Below, piece by piece: positions 39,401 through 45,694 of a stretch of 64,000 nucleotides of DNA. The position numbers were made by a program, and so were the translations under genes. Source of the DNA: Oreocharis arfaki (Eukaryota > Chordata > Aves > Passeriformes > Paramythiidae). Position 1 is the stretch's first letter, and the number at the start of each line of letters is the position of its first letter. Where the stretch lies: positions 91,165 through 155,164 of the forward strand of contig VZRR01011459.1 of NCBI GenBank assembly GCA_013398015.1, written 5' to 3'. Below the pieces are notes generated by a model. That model saw only the letters and a list, made by a program, of their open reading frames with translations. It searched no databases and was not told the DNA's origin.

Positions 39401-41315
39401 GCTTAAGCATAAAAAATGAAAGAAAGTTTAAGAAGTTCCTCAGTGACAACAGATATTGGTACTTGTGTAAGTGGGCTGGGCTAAGAGTGAGGGATGTGCT
39501 CCTGCACAAAAGAGTTAAATTTCAGTTTCTAGGCATATGGATGTGCGTGCACAAAGACGGGTTTTTACTTCTGTGTATCACTCATGAGCTGCAGTGAAAG
39601 AGTGGGGTTTAATGTTTGCTTTTTCAAAAAATCACTTCAAAAAGAAATTCAGACTGTGTTTGTGCTTATCTTAGTGATCTCCGTGTTTTCTGTCCTAGCA
39701 TCTCCATCCTTGGGGAGGAAAAGTGGAACCAGCTGCCCTTCAAGTAAAAACAGCAGCCCCAACAGCAGCCCGAGGACTTTGGGGAGAGGCAAAGGGCGCC
39801 TGCGGCTGCCGCAGCTGGGGAAAAACAAACTGTCCAGCAGCAAGGAAAACCTGGCTGCAAACAGAGAGAACGGTGCTGAGCACGAGCAGGGGGATGCTCT
39901 GACTAAAGGACAGGCTTTGGGGGGCAGCCAGAGCGAGCTGTACCCCGGGCAGGACAGCGAGGGGGCTCTGGCCAACGGGTACCTGTGGGAGCAGAGCTCG
40001 CTCAGCAACGGGCAGGGGGACAACCACAGCGAGGACGACACCGCCGACGACCAAAGAGACGACGTCTGGGTCAACCCCATCTACAACCTATATGCAATCT
40101 CGGTAGGTGGCTGCTCCTCTGCCCAGAACTGCCTTTTTGGGACTCTGGTTTAGCCAGATGTTGTGTTCGTGGCAGCACAGGGATCTGGGGGGAAGGAGAG
40201 CAGAAGTCAGCACGATAAATTTGCTGTGAAACTGGGTATGAATGAAGCGTCTCTGCTGATCTGTTCTCCCTGTGTGTATAAAGTCAGTCAGCTCCAGCTG
40301 TCTAGATGAGCCGTTGTCACTCACAGATCATGAACTTGGGAATCATTTATTTGATGTTTGATCCAGGATTTCTTTTCTTTGTTTTTTTTCCCAGTGCCAT
40401 TCAGGAATTATGGGAGGGGGTCATTACGTCACTTATGCCAAAAACCCAAACAACAAGTGGTACTGCTACAATGACAGCAGCTGCAAGGTAAAGCACTTCT
40501 TTTCCTCATTATTTCACTTAATTATTCCAATTATTTCAAACAATTTTGCCTTGGTTGCCCAGAGCTAAAGAAATTCAGAATCAAAAATTCTAGCTAAAGA
40601 AATTTTAGAATCACCAGGTGGTTTGGGTTGGAAGGGACCTTAAAGCTCATCCCATTCCACCCCTCACACCATCCATTAAACCAGACATTTGTGGAGAGCT
40701 GCTCTTTGAAATCATGAGCATCTCCAAAGCTGCAGCAGATAAATATTAAAATTATTAACTGAAATTGTACGTGAGGTTTTTTCCAAGGTAACATCTGTTC
40801 ATCAGCTGCTCCCGCAGTTAAGGGAAGATGCTTATTTCGTGCAAAGATGGGAAAATGACTAAGAATGGAAAGCCAGGAATATATTTCCATGATGGCAGCA
40901 GTTTGTATTCAATTGGTGAATAACTCAGTTCTGACACTTCTTTGCATTCATCACTATAAAATTGTCAGACTTCTCAAGTAATTCATGGAGCCAGCTAACA
41001 AAGAGGGGAGACAGAAAATGGGATTCCTTTTGTTACACCCAGTTAAAAATACACTTTTGGGGGCAATAGTGTGTGTTTGAAGCGCAGTGACAGTGCCACA
41101 GTTATCCCATGGCGTTTTCCCGGCTCTTTTCCCTGTGTCAGGAGTTGCACCCGGATGAGATCGACACGGACTCTGCCTACATTCTGTTCTACGAGCAGCA
41201 GGGGGTGGACTATGCCCAGTTCCTGCCCAAGATCGATGGCAAGAAGATGGCAGACACGAGCAGCATGGACGAGGACTTCGAGTCCGACTACAAGAAGTAC
41301 TGTGTGCTGCAGTGA
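273..41315 (+). CDS. USP32: USP32, ubiquitin carboxyl-terminal hydrolase 32 (exons 2-34 of a split gene; exon 1 is off the left edge)
   Basis: USP32 is a cysteine protease that removes ubiquitin from substrates at Golgi, endosomal and lysosomal membranes. I resolved 33 exons by reading frame and GT/AG borders; all phases join, giving 1578 codons plus stop. If exon 1 supplies about 20 residues, as in mammals, the protein is near 1600 residues, the human length. Order along that numbering: degenerate and canonical EF-hands (about 60-330, clear loops near 240-285), DUSP domain (about 360-585), ubiquitin-like domain (about 625-705), then the USP catalytic domain split by long inserts. The Cys box [17 protein letters not shown] is in exon 20 (Cys codon 31943-31945) and the His box [11 protein letters not shown] in exon 33 (His codon 40422-40424). 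Zinc-type Cys pairs lie in exons 23, 28-30. The last four residues, CVLQ, form a CaaX box for prenylation. It faces CA4 tail to tail. The related USP6 is a hominoid-only derivative, so USP32 is the secure call. Confidence 0.98.
401..3995 (+). other. USP32: USP32 intron 2
   Basis: 3.6 kb of AT-rich intron. Apart from the ATGG microsatellite at 3245-3302 I see no gene or recognisable repeat. Open frames here are short and unlike known proteins. Confidence 0.75.
3245..3302 (+). repeat. (ATGG)n microsatellite
   Basis: About fourteen tetranucleotide units of ATGG with one interruption (GGGT) near the left end. It lies in USP32 intron 2. The Ser/Ile/His/Pro-rich open frames across it on the - strand are artefacts of the repeat. 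Confidence 0.95.
3996..4101 (+). CDS. USP32: USP32 exon 3
   Basis: Encodes [19 protein letters not shown] through [10 protein letters not shown]. Phase 0 entry, phase 1 exit (Tyr split), donor GTAAGT. Continues the EF-hand-like N-terminus. Confidence 0.96.
4102..4623 (+). other. USP32: USP32 intron 3
   Basis: Short AT-rich intron. It ends in a T-rich tract and CAG at 4623. Nothing else is recognisable. Confidence 0.8.
4624..4742 (+). CDS. USP32: USP32 exon 4
   Basis: Encodes [20 protein letters not shown] through KKCFSE. It resembles an EF-hand helix-loop-helix that has lost canonical calcium ligands. Phase 1 entry, phase 0 exit, donor GTATTT, a weaker donor than its neighbours. Confidence 0.95.
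4743..7591 (+). other. USP32: USP32 intron 4
   Basis: 2.8-kb intron. It contains a CR1-like LINE 3' end at about 6350-6526. The rest is unique AT-rich sequence. Confidence 0.75.
6350..6526 (+). mobile_element. CR1-like LINE fragment (3' end)
   Basis: Shows the order typical of avian CR1 3' ends: a GAGGCCCTGGCACAG-like block, CCTCATCCCTGG, GGAGCAACCTGGGATAGTG, CTGCCCATGGCAGGGGGT, then CCCTTCCAACACAAACCATT. It is 5'-truncated, as most CR1 copies are, and has no coding capacity. Assigned from memory of the family; a RepeatMasker run would set the subfamily. Confidence 0.85.
7592..7751 (+). CDS. USP32: USP32 exon 5
   Basis: Encodes [20 protein letters not shown] through [10 protein letters not shown]. 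Phase 0 entry, phase 1 exit, donor GTGAGT. Confidence 0.96.
7752..15163 (+). other. USP32: USP32 intron 5 (largest intron)
   Basis: 7.4 kb. It holds one CR1-like fragment (13471-13647) and a stop-poor unique stretch (12223-12696) that I do not recognise as protein. Otherwise it is AT-rich unique DNA. Confidence 0.75.
13471..13647 (+). mobile_element. CR1-like LINE fragment (3' end)
   Basis: Carries CCCATCCCTGGAAACACTCC, GGGCAGGTTGGATGGAGC and a terminal CCCCTTCCAACCCAATTAAC, the ordered blocks of an avian CR1 3' end. More diverged than the copy near 6.4 kb. Confidence 0.8.
15164..15295 (+). CDS. USP32: USP32 exon 6
   Basis: Encodes [20 protein letters not shown] through PSLSE. Phase 1 in and phase 1 out (Gly split), donor GTACGC. 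Linker helix before the canonical EF-hands. Confidence 0.96.
15296..16615 (+). other. USP32: USP32 intron 6
   Basis: 1.3 kb of unique intron. No repeat or RNA gene recognised. Confidence 0.7.
16616..16723 (+). CDS. USP32: USP32 exon 7 (EF-hand)
   Basis: Encodes [20 protein letters not shown] through [19 protein letters not shown] is a canonical calcium-binding EF loop (acidic at 1, 3, 5 pattern with terminal Glu). Phase 1 in and out, donor GTAAGT. Confidence 0.96.
16724..17497 (+). other. USP32: USP32 intron 7
   Basis: 0.8 kb of unique intron; pyrimidine tract and CCTCAG lead into exon 8. Confidence 0.7.
17498..17613 (+). CDS. USP32: USP32 exon 8 (EF-hand)
   Basis: Encodes [20 protein letters not shown] through [18 protein letters not shown] is the second canonical EF loop, with the invariant Gly at loop position 6. 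Phase 1 entry, phase 0 exit, donor GTGAGT. Confidence 0.97.
17614..18014 (+). other. USP32: USP32 intron 8
   Basis: 0.4-kb intron; nothing recognisable beyond splice signals. Confidence 0.7.
18015..18077 (+). CDS. USP32: USP32 exon 9
   Basis: 21 codons, [20 protein letters not shown] plus Lys, entering and leaving in phase 0. This is the most diverged short exon compared with my memory of human USP32. Skipping it would keep frame. Confidence 0.94.
18078..19637 (+). other. USP32: USP32 intron 9
   Basis: 1.6 kb of AT-rich unique intron; no repeat or RNA gene recognised. Confidence 0.7.
19638..19721 (+). CDS. USP32: USP32 exon 10
   Basis: 28 codons, [20 protein letters not shown] through LNLLFQ, closing the EF-hand region. 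Phase 0 in and out, donor GTATGT. Confidence 0.96.
20413..20437 (+). repeat. (TAA)n microsatellite
   Basis: About eight ATA/TAA trinucleotide units in USP32 intron 10. Confidence 0.85.
21357..21735 (+). repeat. 26-bp pyrimidine-rich minisatellite, about 14 units
   Basis: Each unit contains CCCAGCTTTCCCCTCCTCCC; AGCTTT recurs at 21365, 21391, 21417 and so on to 21729, an exact 26-base step. Internal units are identical; the two at each end differ slightly (ACCCTCGTCACT at the left, ACCCTCCTCACT and then ACTGGG at the right). The + strand is almost purely C/T except the CAG and G of each unit. The period is not a multiple of three, so all frames are open and produce long Pro/Leu/Ser or Gly/Arg/Glu phantom ORFs on both strands. 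Confidence 0.97.
22391..22452 (+). CDS. USP32: USP32 exon 11 (start of DUSP domain)
   Basis: Encodes [20 protein letters not shown]; phase 0 in, phase 2 out (Arg split as AG|G). Start of the DUSP domain. Confidence 0.97.
22563..22665 (+). CDS. USP32: USP32 exon 12 (DUSP domain)
   Basis: Encodes [20 protein letters not shown] through KEYVKY. The WLERE...G..WFLI...WW..W pattern is typical of DUSP domains. Phase 2 in, phase 0 out. The intron before it is only 110 bases. Confidence 0.97.
22666..23964 (+). other. USP32: USP32 intron 12
   Basis: 1.3 kb, very AT-rich (notably 23050-23340). It opens with an AAT microsatellite at about 22674-22692. No gene seen. Confidence 0.7.
23965..24157 (+). CDS. 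USP32: USP32 exon 13
   Basis: Encodes [20 protein letters not shown] through [12 protein letters not shown], a Ser/Ala/Glu-rich loop inserted in the DUSP domain. It carries the conserved [16 protein letters not shown] stretch. Phase 0 in, phase 1 out. Confidence 0.96.
24158..25253 (+). other. USP32: USP32 intron 13
   Basis: 1.1 kb of AT-rich unique intron; no repeat or RNA gene recognised. Confidence 0.7.
25254..25429 (+). CDS. USP32: USP32 exon 14
   Basis: Encodes [20 protein letters not shown] through LVTQEPVK. The DNNNQC and [20 protein letters not shown] strings match USP32. Phase 1 in, phase 0 out, donor GTAAAG. Confidence 0.96.
25430..26115 (+). other. USP32: USP32 intron 14
   Basis: 0.7 kb of unique intron; nothing beyond splice signals. 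Confidence 0.7.
26116..26256 (+). CDS. USP32: USP32 exon 15 (DUSP domain)
   Basis: Encodes [20 protein letters not shown] through NLSLPRP. The [18 protein letters not shown] core is a DUSP hallmark. Phase 0 in and out, donor GTAAGT. Confidence 0.97.
26257..27951 (+). other. USP32: USP32 intron 15 (unusually stop-poor)
   Basis: 1.7-kb intron. The exon 15 frame stays open for a further 124 codons to 26628, and a separate frame is free of stops for 271 codons at 27042-27857. No known protein is recognised in either. No CR1 copy seen. Confidence 0.7.
27952..28069 (+). CDS. USP32: USP32 exon 16 (end of DUSP domain)
   Basis: Encodes [20 protein letters not shown] through [11 protein letters not shown]-rich with several CpGs. 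Phase 0 in, phase 1 out, donor GTATGA. Confidence 0.97.
28140..28285. other. Intragenic CpG-rich patch
   Basis: A GC-rich block just after exon 16 with many CpGs (for example TGCGCTGCGCTCGCGCTCCG and CTCGATCGCCCTGCGG), in sharp contrast with the AT-rich intron on either side. It could be an intragenic CpG island or biased gene conversion. No start site is evident. Confidence 0.6.
28673..28696. repeat. Perfect 8-bp inverted repeat with 8-base loop
   Basis: AAAGATTA and TAATCTTT separated by TGCAAGAG, in USP32 intron 16. Could fold as a small hairpin; no RNA family recognised. Confidence 0.6.
29733..29764 (+). repeat. Perfect 16-bp tandem duplication
   Basis: Two adjacent copies of AATTTAGTTATTAAGA in USP32 intron 16. 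Looks like a recent small duplication. Confidence 0.9.
30282..30436 (+). CDS. USP32: USP32 exon 17 (ubiquitin-like domain)
   Basis: Encodes [20 protein letters not shown] through [10 protein letters not shown]. Start of the ubiquitin-like fold before the catalytic domain. Phase 1 in, phase 0 out, donor GTAACC. Confidence 0.97.
30684..30765 (+). CDS. USP32: USP32 exon 18 (ubiquitin-like domain)
   Basis: Encodes [20 protein letters not shown] through HLVIE. Phase 0 in, phase 1 out (Val split), donor GTATGA. Confidence 0.97.
30766..31259 (+). other. USP32: USP32 intron 18
   Basis: 0.5 kb of AT-rich intron; only splice signals recognised. Confidence 0.7.
31260..31334 (+). CDS. USP32: USP32 exon 19
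   Basis: 24 full codons, [20 protein letters not shown] through DRHK, linking the ubiquitin-like and catalytic domains. Phase 1 in and out. Confidence 0.97.
31335..31895 (+). other. USP32: USP32 intron 19
   Basis: 0.6 kb of AT-rich unique intron; only splice signals recognised. Confidence 0.7.
31896..32034 (+). CDS. USP32: USP32 exon 20 (catalytic Cys box)
   Basis: Encodes the USP Cys box [18 protein letters not shown]. The nucleophile Cys is codon TGC at 31943-31945 and the preceding Asn forms the oxyanion hole. The box is intact, so the enzyme should be active. Phase 1 in, phase 2 out (AG|G). Confidence 0.98.
32292..32397 (+). CDS. USP32: USP32 exon 21
   Basis: Encodes [20 protein letters not shown] through APLKLR, part of the USP thumb. 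Phase 2 in, phase 0 out, donor GTGAGT. Confidence 0.97.
32398..32801 (+). other. USP32: USP32 intron 21
   Basis: 0.4-kb intron; T-rich tract before the acceptor, nothing else recognised. Confidence 0.7.
32802..32975 (+). CDS. USP32: USP32 exon 22 (USP domain)
   Basis: Encodes [20 protein letters not shown] through [32 protein letters not shown] is the conserved USP QQD box, reported here only by its start and end. Phase 0 in and out. Confidence 0.98.
32976..33469 (+). other. USP32: USP32 intron 22
   Basis: 0.5 kb of AT-rich intron; nothing recognised. Confidence 0.7.
33470..33644 (+). CDS. USP32: USP32 exon 23 (USP fingers)
   Basis: Encodes [20 protein letters not shown] through MHLEIT. 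The CKTCGH Cys pair belongs to the zinc-binding fingers of the USP fold. Phase 0 in, phase 1 out. Confidence 0.98.
33645..34266 (+). other. USP32: USP32 intron 23
   Basis: 0.6 kb; the 71-codon open frame at 33974-34189 is not recognised and has no clean splice borders, so it is left as intron. Confidence 0.65.
34267..34418 (+). CDS. USP32: USP32 exon 24
   Basis: Encodes [20 protein letters not shown] through AEVHSSNIK, a second ubiquitin-like insert in the USP domain. The acceptor is CTTTAAAG|TA, with a weaker pyrimidine tract than most. Phase 1 in, phase 0 out. Confidence 0.96.
34419..35019 (+). other. USP32: USP32 intron 24
   Basis: 0.6 kb of intron; nothing beyond splice signals. Confidence 0.7.
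35020..35131 (+). CDS. USP32: USP32 exon 25
   Basis: Encodes [20 protein letters not shown] through ASSPVQT. Phase 0 in, phase 1 out, donor GTGAGA. Confidence 0.97.
35337..35548 (+). CDS. USP32: USP32 exon 26
   Basis: Encodes [20 protein letters not shown] through [11 protein letters not shown]. The first half is a variable Ser/Asn/Gly/Pro linker; [16 protein letters not shown] and the end are conserved. Phase 1 in, phase 0 out, donor GTCAGT. Confidence 0.96.
35549..35867 (+). other. USP32: USP32 intron 26
   Basis: 0.3-kb intron; nothing recognised. Confidence 0.7.
35868..36052 (+). CDS. USP32: USP32 exon 27
   Basis: Encodes [20 protein letters not shown] through EASNHAQD. Phase 0 in, phase 2 out (Cys split as TG|T). 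Confidence 0.97.
36053..36408 (+). other. USP32: USP32 intron 27
   Basis: 0.36 kb of AT-rich intron; nothing recognised. Confidence 0.7.
36409..36495 (+). CDS. USP32: USP32 exon 28
   Basis: Encodes [20 protein letters not shown] through CAWCPWY. The CAWC pair starts a Cys cluster completed in exon 29. Phase 2 in, phase 2 out. Confidence 0.97.
36496..37443 (+). other. USP32: USP32 intron 28
   Basis: 0.95 kb; contains an antisense CR1-like 3' end at 37138-37240. Confidence 0.75.
37138..37240 (-). mobile_element. CR1-like LINE fragment, antisense
   Basis: On the + strand it reads GGAAGGGACCTTAAAGCTCA, CCATTCCAACCCCCTTCCAT, GGGCAGGACCACCTTCCACT, the reverse complement of an avian CR1 3' end. 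Short and truncated. Confidence 0.85.
37444..37564 (+). CDS. USP32: USP32 exon 29
   Basis: Encodes [20 protein letters not shown] through [15 protein letters not shown] completes the Cys cluster begun in exon 28. Phase 2 in, phase 0 out, donor GTAAAA. Confidence 0.97.
37565..38229 (+). other. USP32: USP32 intron 29
   Basis: 0.67 kb of AT-rich intron; nothing recognised. Confidence 0.7.
38230..38421 (+). CDS. USP32: USP32 exon 30
   Basis: Encodes [20 protein letters not shown] through [27 protein letters not shown] and CSKCKTHC are the second zinc-type pair of the USP fingers. Phase 0 in and out. Confidence 0.98.
38422..38978 (+). other. USP32: USP32 intron 30
   Basis: 0.56 kb of intron; nothing recognised. 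Confidence 0.7.
38979..39270 (+). CDS. USP32: USP32 exon 31
   Basis: Encodes [20 protein letters not shown], the conserved LKRF segment, and then a diverged hydrophilic tail ending NTTVLNNVK. After FDPSAFLV it departs from the human sequence I remember, as expected of a disordered insert. Phase 0 in, phase 1 out, donor GTAGGG. Confidence 0.95.
39271..39698 (+). other. USP32: USP32 intron 31
   Basis: 0.43-kb intron; nothing recognised. Confidence 0.7.
39699..40102 (+). CDS. USP32: USP32 exon 32
   Basis: Largest internal exon (134 full codons). It begins [20 protein letters not shown] and ends [11 protein letters not shown] Ser/Asn/Gly-rich disordered insert with a basic patch ([18 protein letters not shown]) and an acidic run ([12 protein letters not shown]) before the last catalytic block. 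Phase 1 in, phase 0 out. Confidence 0.96.
40395..40487 (+). CDS. USP32: USP32 exon 33 (catalytic His box)
   Basis: 31 codons, [20 protein letters not shown] through YNDSSCK. The general-base His is codon CAT at 40422-40424. The Asp of YNDSS is the likely third member of the triad. Phase 0 in and out. Confidence 0.98.
40488..41141 (+). other. USP32: USP32 intron 33
   Basis: 0.65 kb; carries a 29-base imperfect tandem duplication (about 40563-40612) and an antisense CR1-like end. Confidence 0.75.
40606..40690 (-). mobile_element. CR1-like LINE fragment, antisense
   Basis: GGTTTGGGTTGGAAGGGACC then TTAAAGCTCATCCCATTCCA, the reverse complement of an avian CR1 3' terminus. Very short; it starts right after a 29-base imperfect duplication of AGCTAAAGAAATT...AGAATCA. 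Confidence 0.85.
41142..41315 (+). CDS. USP32: USP32 exon 34 (last coding exon, stop, CaaX box)
   Basis: Encodes [20 protein letters not shown] through [10 protein letters not shown] and TGA at 41313-41315. The final CVLQ is a C-terminal prenylation motif reported for USP32. Its Cys is the membrane-anchoring residue. Enters in phase 0. Confidence 0.98.
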   Translation, partial: ELHPDEIDTDSAYILFYEQQGVDYAQFLPKIDGKKMADTSSMDEDFESDYKKYCVLQ

Positions 41316-43400
41316 GCCCGGGCTGCCACGGGCTGAGGGAGAAACCCTGGGGTGTGCCCTTGGGGAAGGTGTGACTGAGACAGATAACAGCTTGTGGTTG
41401 CCGTTGTCCCCTGTGAGCTGAAAGCACAAGAAGAACCCCCTGGTTAAGCAGTTAATATCCAATAGTATCGTTTTGTTCTGTTTTCTCACTACATGCTCGA
41501 AAACGTTTCTGATGTTGGACATCCGAGACTGCCACTGGCCTTTAAATCCAATGGTTTGAGACAAGCCGACTAGGACCAAATAAGAGCTAAATTAAACATC
41601 CAAATAAGAGCTAAACAGAGTAGTGTAGAGTTTACCAACTGTTCCAACACCCCCCCCGAGGCTCTCGTTAGGTTTAAGGTAACGGGGAAAAACAATTTGT
41701 AGTGTTGTCTTTGGACAACATGATATTGCTACCTCCTTTTTCCTGCAGTTTTATTGCATTTTATTGGCAAAACAGGGAAGGCAAGAGAAGGAAAAGTGCA
41801 CAAATGGAAACAATTATTGTCATGGGGAAGAGAAGTTTCCAGTTTTGCCACCACTAGTGTGTGTCAGTTAATTTCTTTCTGTGTGTTGGGAGCACAACCA
41901 AATCATCATTTGAAAGGAGATTAATTTCTACACTTGAATGGTTTATTATACTTGTGTTTTCTCCACGTGTTGGCTGTGCAGATCAACATGTTTCAGGAAT
42001 GGCTTTTCTGCCTGAAGAGGGCTGGCTCAAACTTTTTTGAGCTGCCTCGAGAAGAAACTTCAGGTTGGAGAGAGTAGTTGTGATTACACTCACGGTGTCT
42101 TAAAACGTGCACATTGCACAAAACGTTCCCAGCTTTTGGAAGGAGAGATGCTTGAGCTTACGTTTCATGACTGGTGTTGCTTTTGAAATTTGCACTTTTG
42201 AAAATGCATCTGATTCAGTTCAAACCCGCAGTTCGTTTGGGTTGTTGTTGTTGTTGTTGCTGTAAGGGCTCTGGAGTGAATGGCTGTGAATATCCACTGT
42301 GTATTTCAAAGGAAGAAGCTGTGGCTGTCAGGTAGCTGTCGTAGCATTCATGGATGGAGATGTTTTTTTATTGGTTTCCTAATTCAGTTTCTTGTTTTCA
42401 AAATTTGGTTGCCTTTTCAAATTATCTTTTGTTGTTGTTGTTACAACAGGTTATGCAGATACTTGCAATGAAACCAGACTTGCTTTCCATGCCCTTGCAA
42501 CATGCTCTGTAATTCAAGGGGCTTCTTGCATGAGGGGAAGTGTGACTGAGTCTTAGCAGAGACTGGAAAAAAGAGGGTTGTTTTTTTTGAGCAGGCATTT
42601 CTTTAAACATTTTCAGTGTTAAATTGTTTGCATATCCAAATGAAGATAAAAAATTTCACTCTTTTGGCCTTTTGTTCTTCAGCTGAGTTTAAGCAGCTTA
42701 TTAATTTTGTCAGACATCATCTTCCCAGTTCTCTAGATTTTTGTACCTTCACTAACAAAACTGTTACTTACATGGTTCTCTGCAATTAATGTTTGGGTTC
42801 ATTTTGGGGTGTTTGACAGGAATGCCAAACCTTCAGTGAGTTTATCATTTCCAGGAGGATCTGGGGTTTATCCATTTAAGAAATGATATCAGCCGGTCTG
42901 GCTGCCTTTGGAGGTTGTGCCTCTTTGGGGACAGCAGATCTGTTCCAAAAATGAGTCTTGTCTTACCTGTCAGGTGTTGCTCCTTATCCTCTATGGTCAT
43001 TTATCTTTAAAGTGGTCTGAACATTGAGCCTAAAGAAAAGCAAACATGACTTGTGAATTTCTAGGTTAGAGGCTTTTTCAACACCCACTTGTCTACTCCT
43101 CCCTCCGCAAACTCCATGAAAAGTGAAAGATTTTCAACTGATTTACTTTAAAATGTTTTATTTAAGCAGGTAGCACAATCTACTAATGTTATTTGATCTT
43201 CTGTGTTTGTTACATTGGTTGTAATTAATTTTTTAAATTAAATTAATTCAAGAATTAGTAGTAAATTTATTAAGTTAACTATTAACTACATTCACTTTGT
43301 AAATTATTGTATAAAACTTATTGACAATGCACTGACTTTAGAAAGATGTTAATGTACATAAATGCCTTGTAAATAAAATAGTGTTGATGTACTGGAATAT
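41316..43400 (+). other. USP32: USP32 3' UTR
   Basis: About 2.1 kb from the stop to the polyadenylation region. It is AT-rich with several ATTTA pentamers. It carries a 24-base-spaced duplication of CCAAATAAGAGCTAAA (41576 and 41600) and a (TTG)n run at about 42241-42262. The end is inferred from the AATAAA at 43372. Confidence 0.75.
43372..43377 (+). terminator. USP32: USP32 polyadenylation signal AATAAA
   Basis: TGTAAATAAAATAG followed by GT-rich GTGTTGATGT 10-15 bases on; first canonical signal I found in the 3' UTR. A TGTA element sits just upstream. Confidence 0.7.
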
Positions 43401-45203
43401 GAGCTGTATTAAAACAAAGGTATTGGTAATTGTATATGGAGTGAACCTGTTTATCTGTAACTATATTATTCAAACAAATTAAATACTGTGGATGCAGATG
43501 AAGTGTCACTTCTTGTCAGATAATTATTAATAACTGTTTTCCTGCTTTGAAGTGTCTGTGCTGCTTCCATGAAGCTTAAATGCCTTTGCCAATCCAAAAG
43601 CTGAAGCGTGGGCGTGCATCCAGCAATTCTTTGCAGCTTCTTCATTGTTTACAAAAGGTAAGTTGGGTATTTTGTTGATGATAATAACAACACTTATTAG
43701 TTGAAAACATGCCGTGTGAGCAGTGAAGTGATCCCTCAGGTACAGCAAGGTTTTGCTCGGGTGTCTTTGGACAGGATCTGCAGGTACCTGATGTCCAGTC
43801 CTGAGGCGTCCCTGCTGCAGCCAGGGCTGTTTGCTCACGTAGGTGGTGATTGCAGACAGTGAGAGAGACACTTCCCCTGAGCAGACAGTGATGGGAGAGC
43901 CCTGCTGCAGTTACAGCCCTGCTTTCCTCCCAGGAGGAAGTGGATCTGGTTGAGTTGGCAACCAGACCAAAGTCTGCACAGGGTTGATGTCAGGAGCACG
44001 CATCACCTTGGTCCTTGCATGTTTCCAAAAGCACCGTGGTGATGTTCAGCTGGAAATGAACCAGCTGGAAATGAGTCAGAAATTGTTCTTATTTTATGGC
44101 CTCGAAGATGCTGAATGGGTATTTATCCAAGGATTAGCACGCACCAGCATCCCCAGGGATGATGCCAGAGTGTCTCTGGAAGTGAAGCCATCTCTGGCTG
44201 TGTTGCTGCAGCACTGAGTGGTGACACTTTCTCATCAGTCACCTCTCCTGCCTGGTGACCAATTCTCAGAGCATTGGTCGTTCTTACCAAGTGTGGTCAC
44301 CCCACGGTGTCATTGGAGGCACTTGGGCATTTTCAATGTTGAAAATGTAATTTCAGTATAAAGAATATGGGCTACAGTCGTTCCTATCACGAATGTTCCT
44401 CTGTTAAGGCTTTGAGGTATTGAAAGTGGAATTTAAAAGGATGAAAAACTCTAATTATCAAGGATGTTCATACGTGCTGCTGTCAGTGGTGAAGCTTATA
44501 TTGATTCAGGAGTGCAGCAGGGGACATTAAAGAGATGAAGGCATCGCATCCCTGCCCAAACCTGCAGCCATTTGCTGCTGCTGAATCTCTTCTACTTCCC
44601 AGATCAGAACTGGGTCTCGAAGGAGGGCTCAGAAATGAGCAGAGCCCGTTTTGTGAGATGGGAGCAGTGGGAAATGAGCTGTGCTGGGATTTTCCCTGGT
44701 ACCTTTGTGTGTGTGAAGTGTGGAAGCACCTCAGGTTGGTCAGTCAGACTTCTGCAAACCTGGGGTGGCTTTTGATGCCCCTCCTGGGAGGGAGAGGAAG
44801 GATGCAGCAGGGACAGCACCTCTCGTGCCAAACCCTCTCATTCCCCCCAGAGGGAGGGGAGGGATGGATACACCAACCCTGCAGGGCCCTGCTGCCCACA
44901 GGAGTGACCACTGTCCCTTCCCTTCAGGCTGAAATCCCAAATCCAAAGGCACTTTCCATCCTGATCCAAGTGTTGGATCCCTTCTGGGGCTACTGTTCCC
45001 CCTGCTCCCTGCCTTCCCCTGGGCTGGTGTATCCCTGCTTTTCCCTGTATCTAGATATCAAAATATCCCAGATTTATCTGTTAGCAGTGATCATGTTCTG
45101 AGAACGTGCTGGGCTCCAGGCACGGCCGCTGGCCCAGGGCCCGGAGCATCCACGTAGATATTAATTATATTAATTATACCTTTTGTTACCCTTTTTCCCT
45201 CAG
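43401..45203. other. Intergenic DNA downstream of USP32
   Basis: No recognised gene. Open frames such as 43984-44217 and the first part of 44535-45101 on the + strand match nothing I know. The stretch ends in a strong pyrimidine tract before the candidate exon at 45204. Confidence 0.6.
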
Positions 45204-45462
45204 GTCCAGTAAATTGGAGCAAGAAGTGAGTAAAATGCAGTCATCCATGCTTGCTGATTTATCGTTTCAGGAAAATAAAAACCTGTCAGGAGCTGGGGAG
45301 ATTGTGCCTTTTGTTTGGGACAAGCCTCCGGCTTCCTCGATCGTGTGTAAAAGATTTCCTGTTTGTGAAAATGAAAAGCAATGTTTGATAAGGTCCCTTC
45401 AGCAAAACGAGTCACAAAGGAGAAAACAGGTTAAGGATGCTTCTAGATTTGACAGAAATTAA
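45204..45462 (+). CDS. Candidate terminal coding exon of an unrecognised gene (hypothetical)
   Basis: Starts after a near-perfect acceptor (TTACCCTTTTTCCCTCAG) and stays open for about 86 codons to TAA at 45460-45462. The predicted peptide runs SSKLEQEVSKMQSSMLADLS to KDASRFDRN and is rich in Lys, Glu, Gln and Ser. It has a coiled-coil-like start and four Cys. Four CpG sites are kept in an otherwise CpG-poor region, and an AATAAA follows at 45689-45694. Entry is phase 2 (AG|G). It does not fit as an alternative USP32 end: joining exon 33 in phase 0 would read VQ-stop. I recognise no homologue and no upstream exon; it could be a decayed remnant. Confidence 0.35.
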
Positions 45463-45688
45463 ATTTCCCTGGGAGTCGTGAGCATAGAAAACCAATGAGG
45501 AAAACTCGTGGCAAAATACAGCTTTTATTTATATTTGGGGTCATTTCAGACAGGCCTGATGGCTGAACCTCACCCAGCTTTTATCAGTGCACTTGAAACT
45601 CATGGTGAGAGCACAGAGATATCCCCAGGTGGGTCTCAAGCTGCTTTGGGTGGTCAGAGTTCATGCACTTCCCTCCCCTGCAAAAACA

Positions 45689-45694
45689 AATAAA
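45689..45694 (+). terminator. Possible polyadenylation signal AATAAA
   Basis: AATAAA 227 bases after the stop of the candidate exon at 45204-45462. AATAAA is common by chance, so this supports the exon only weakly. Confidence 0.3.

Noticed and set aside
41043..41579. 178-codon - strand frame
   Set aside because: It is the antisense shadow of USP32 exon 34.
44535..45101. 188-codon + strand open frame downstream of USP32
   Set aside because: Composition is that of C/T-rich non-coding DNA, no homologue recognised and no matching splice signal to the candidate exon at 45204.
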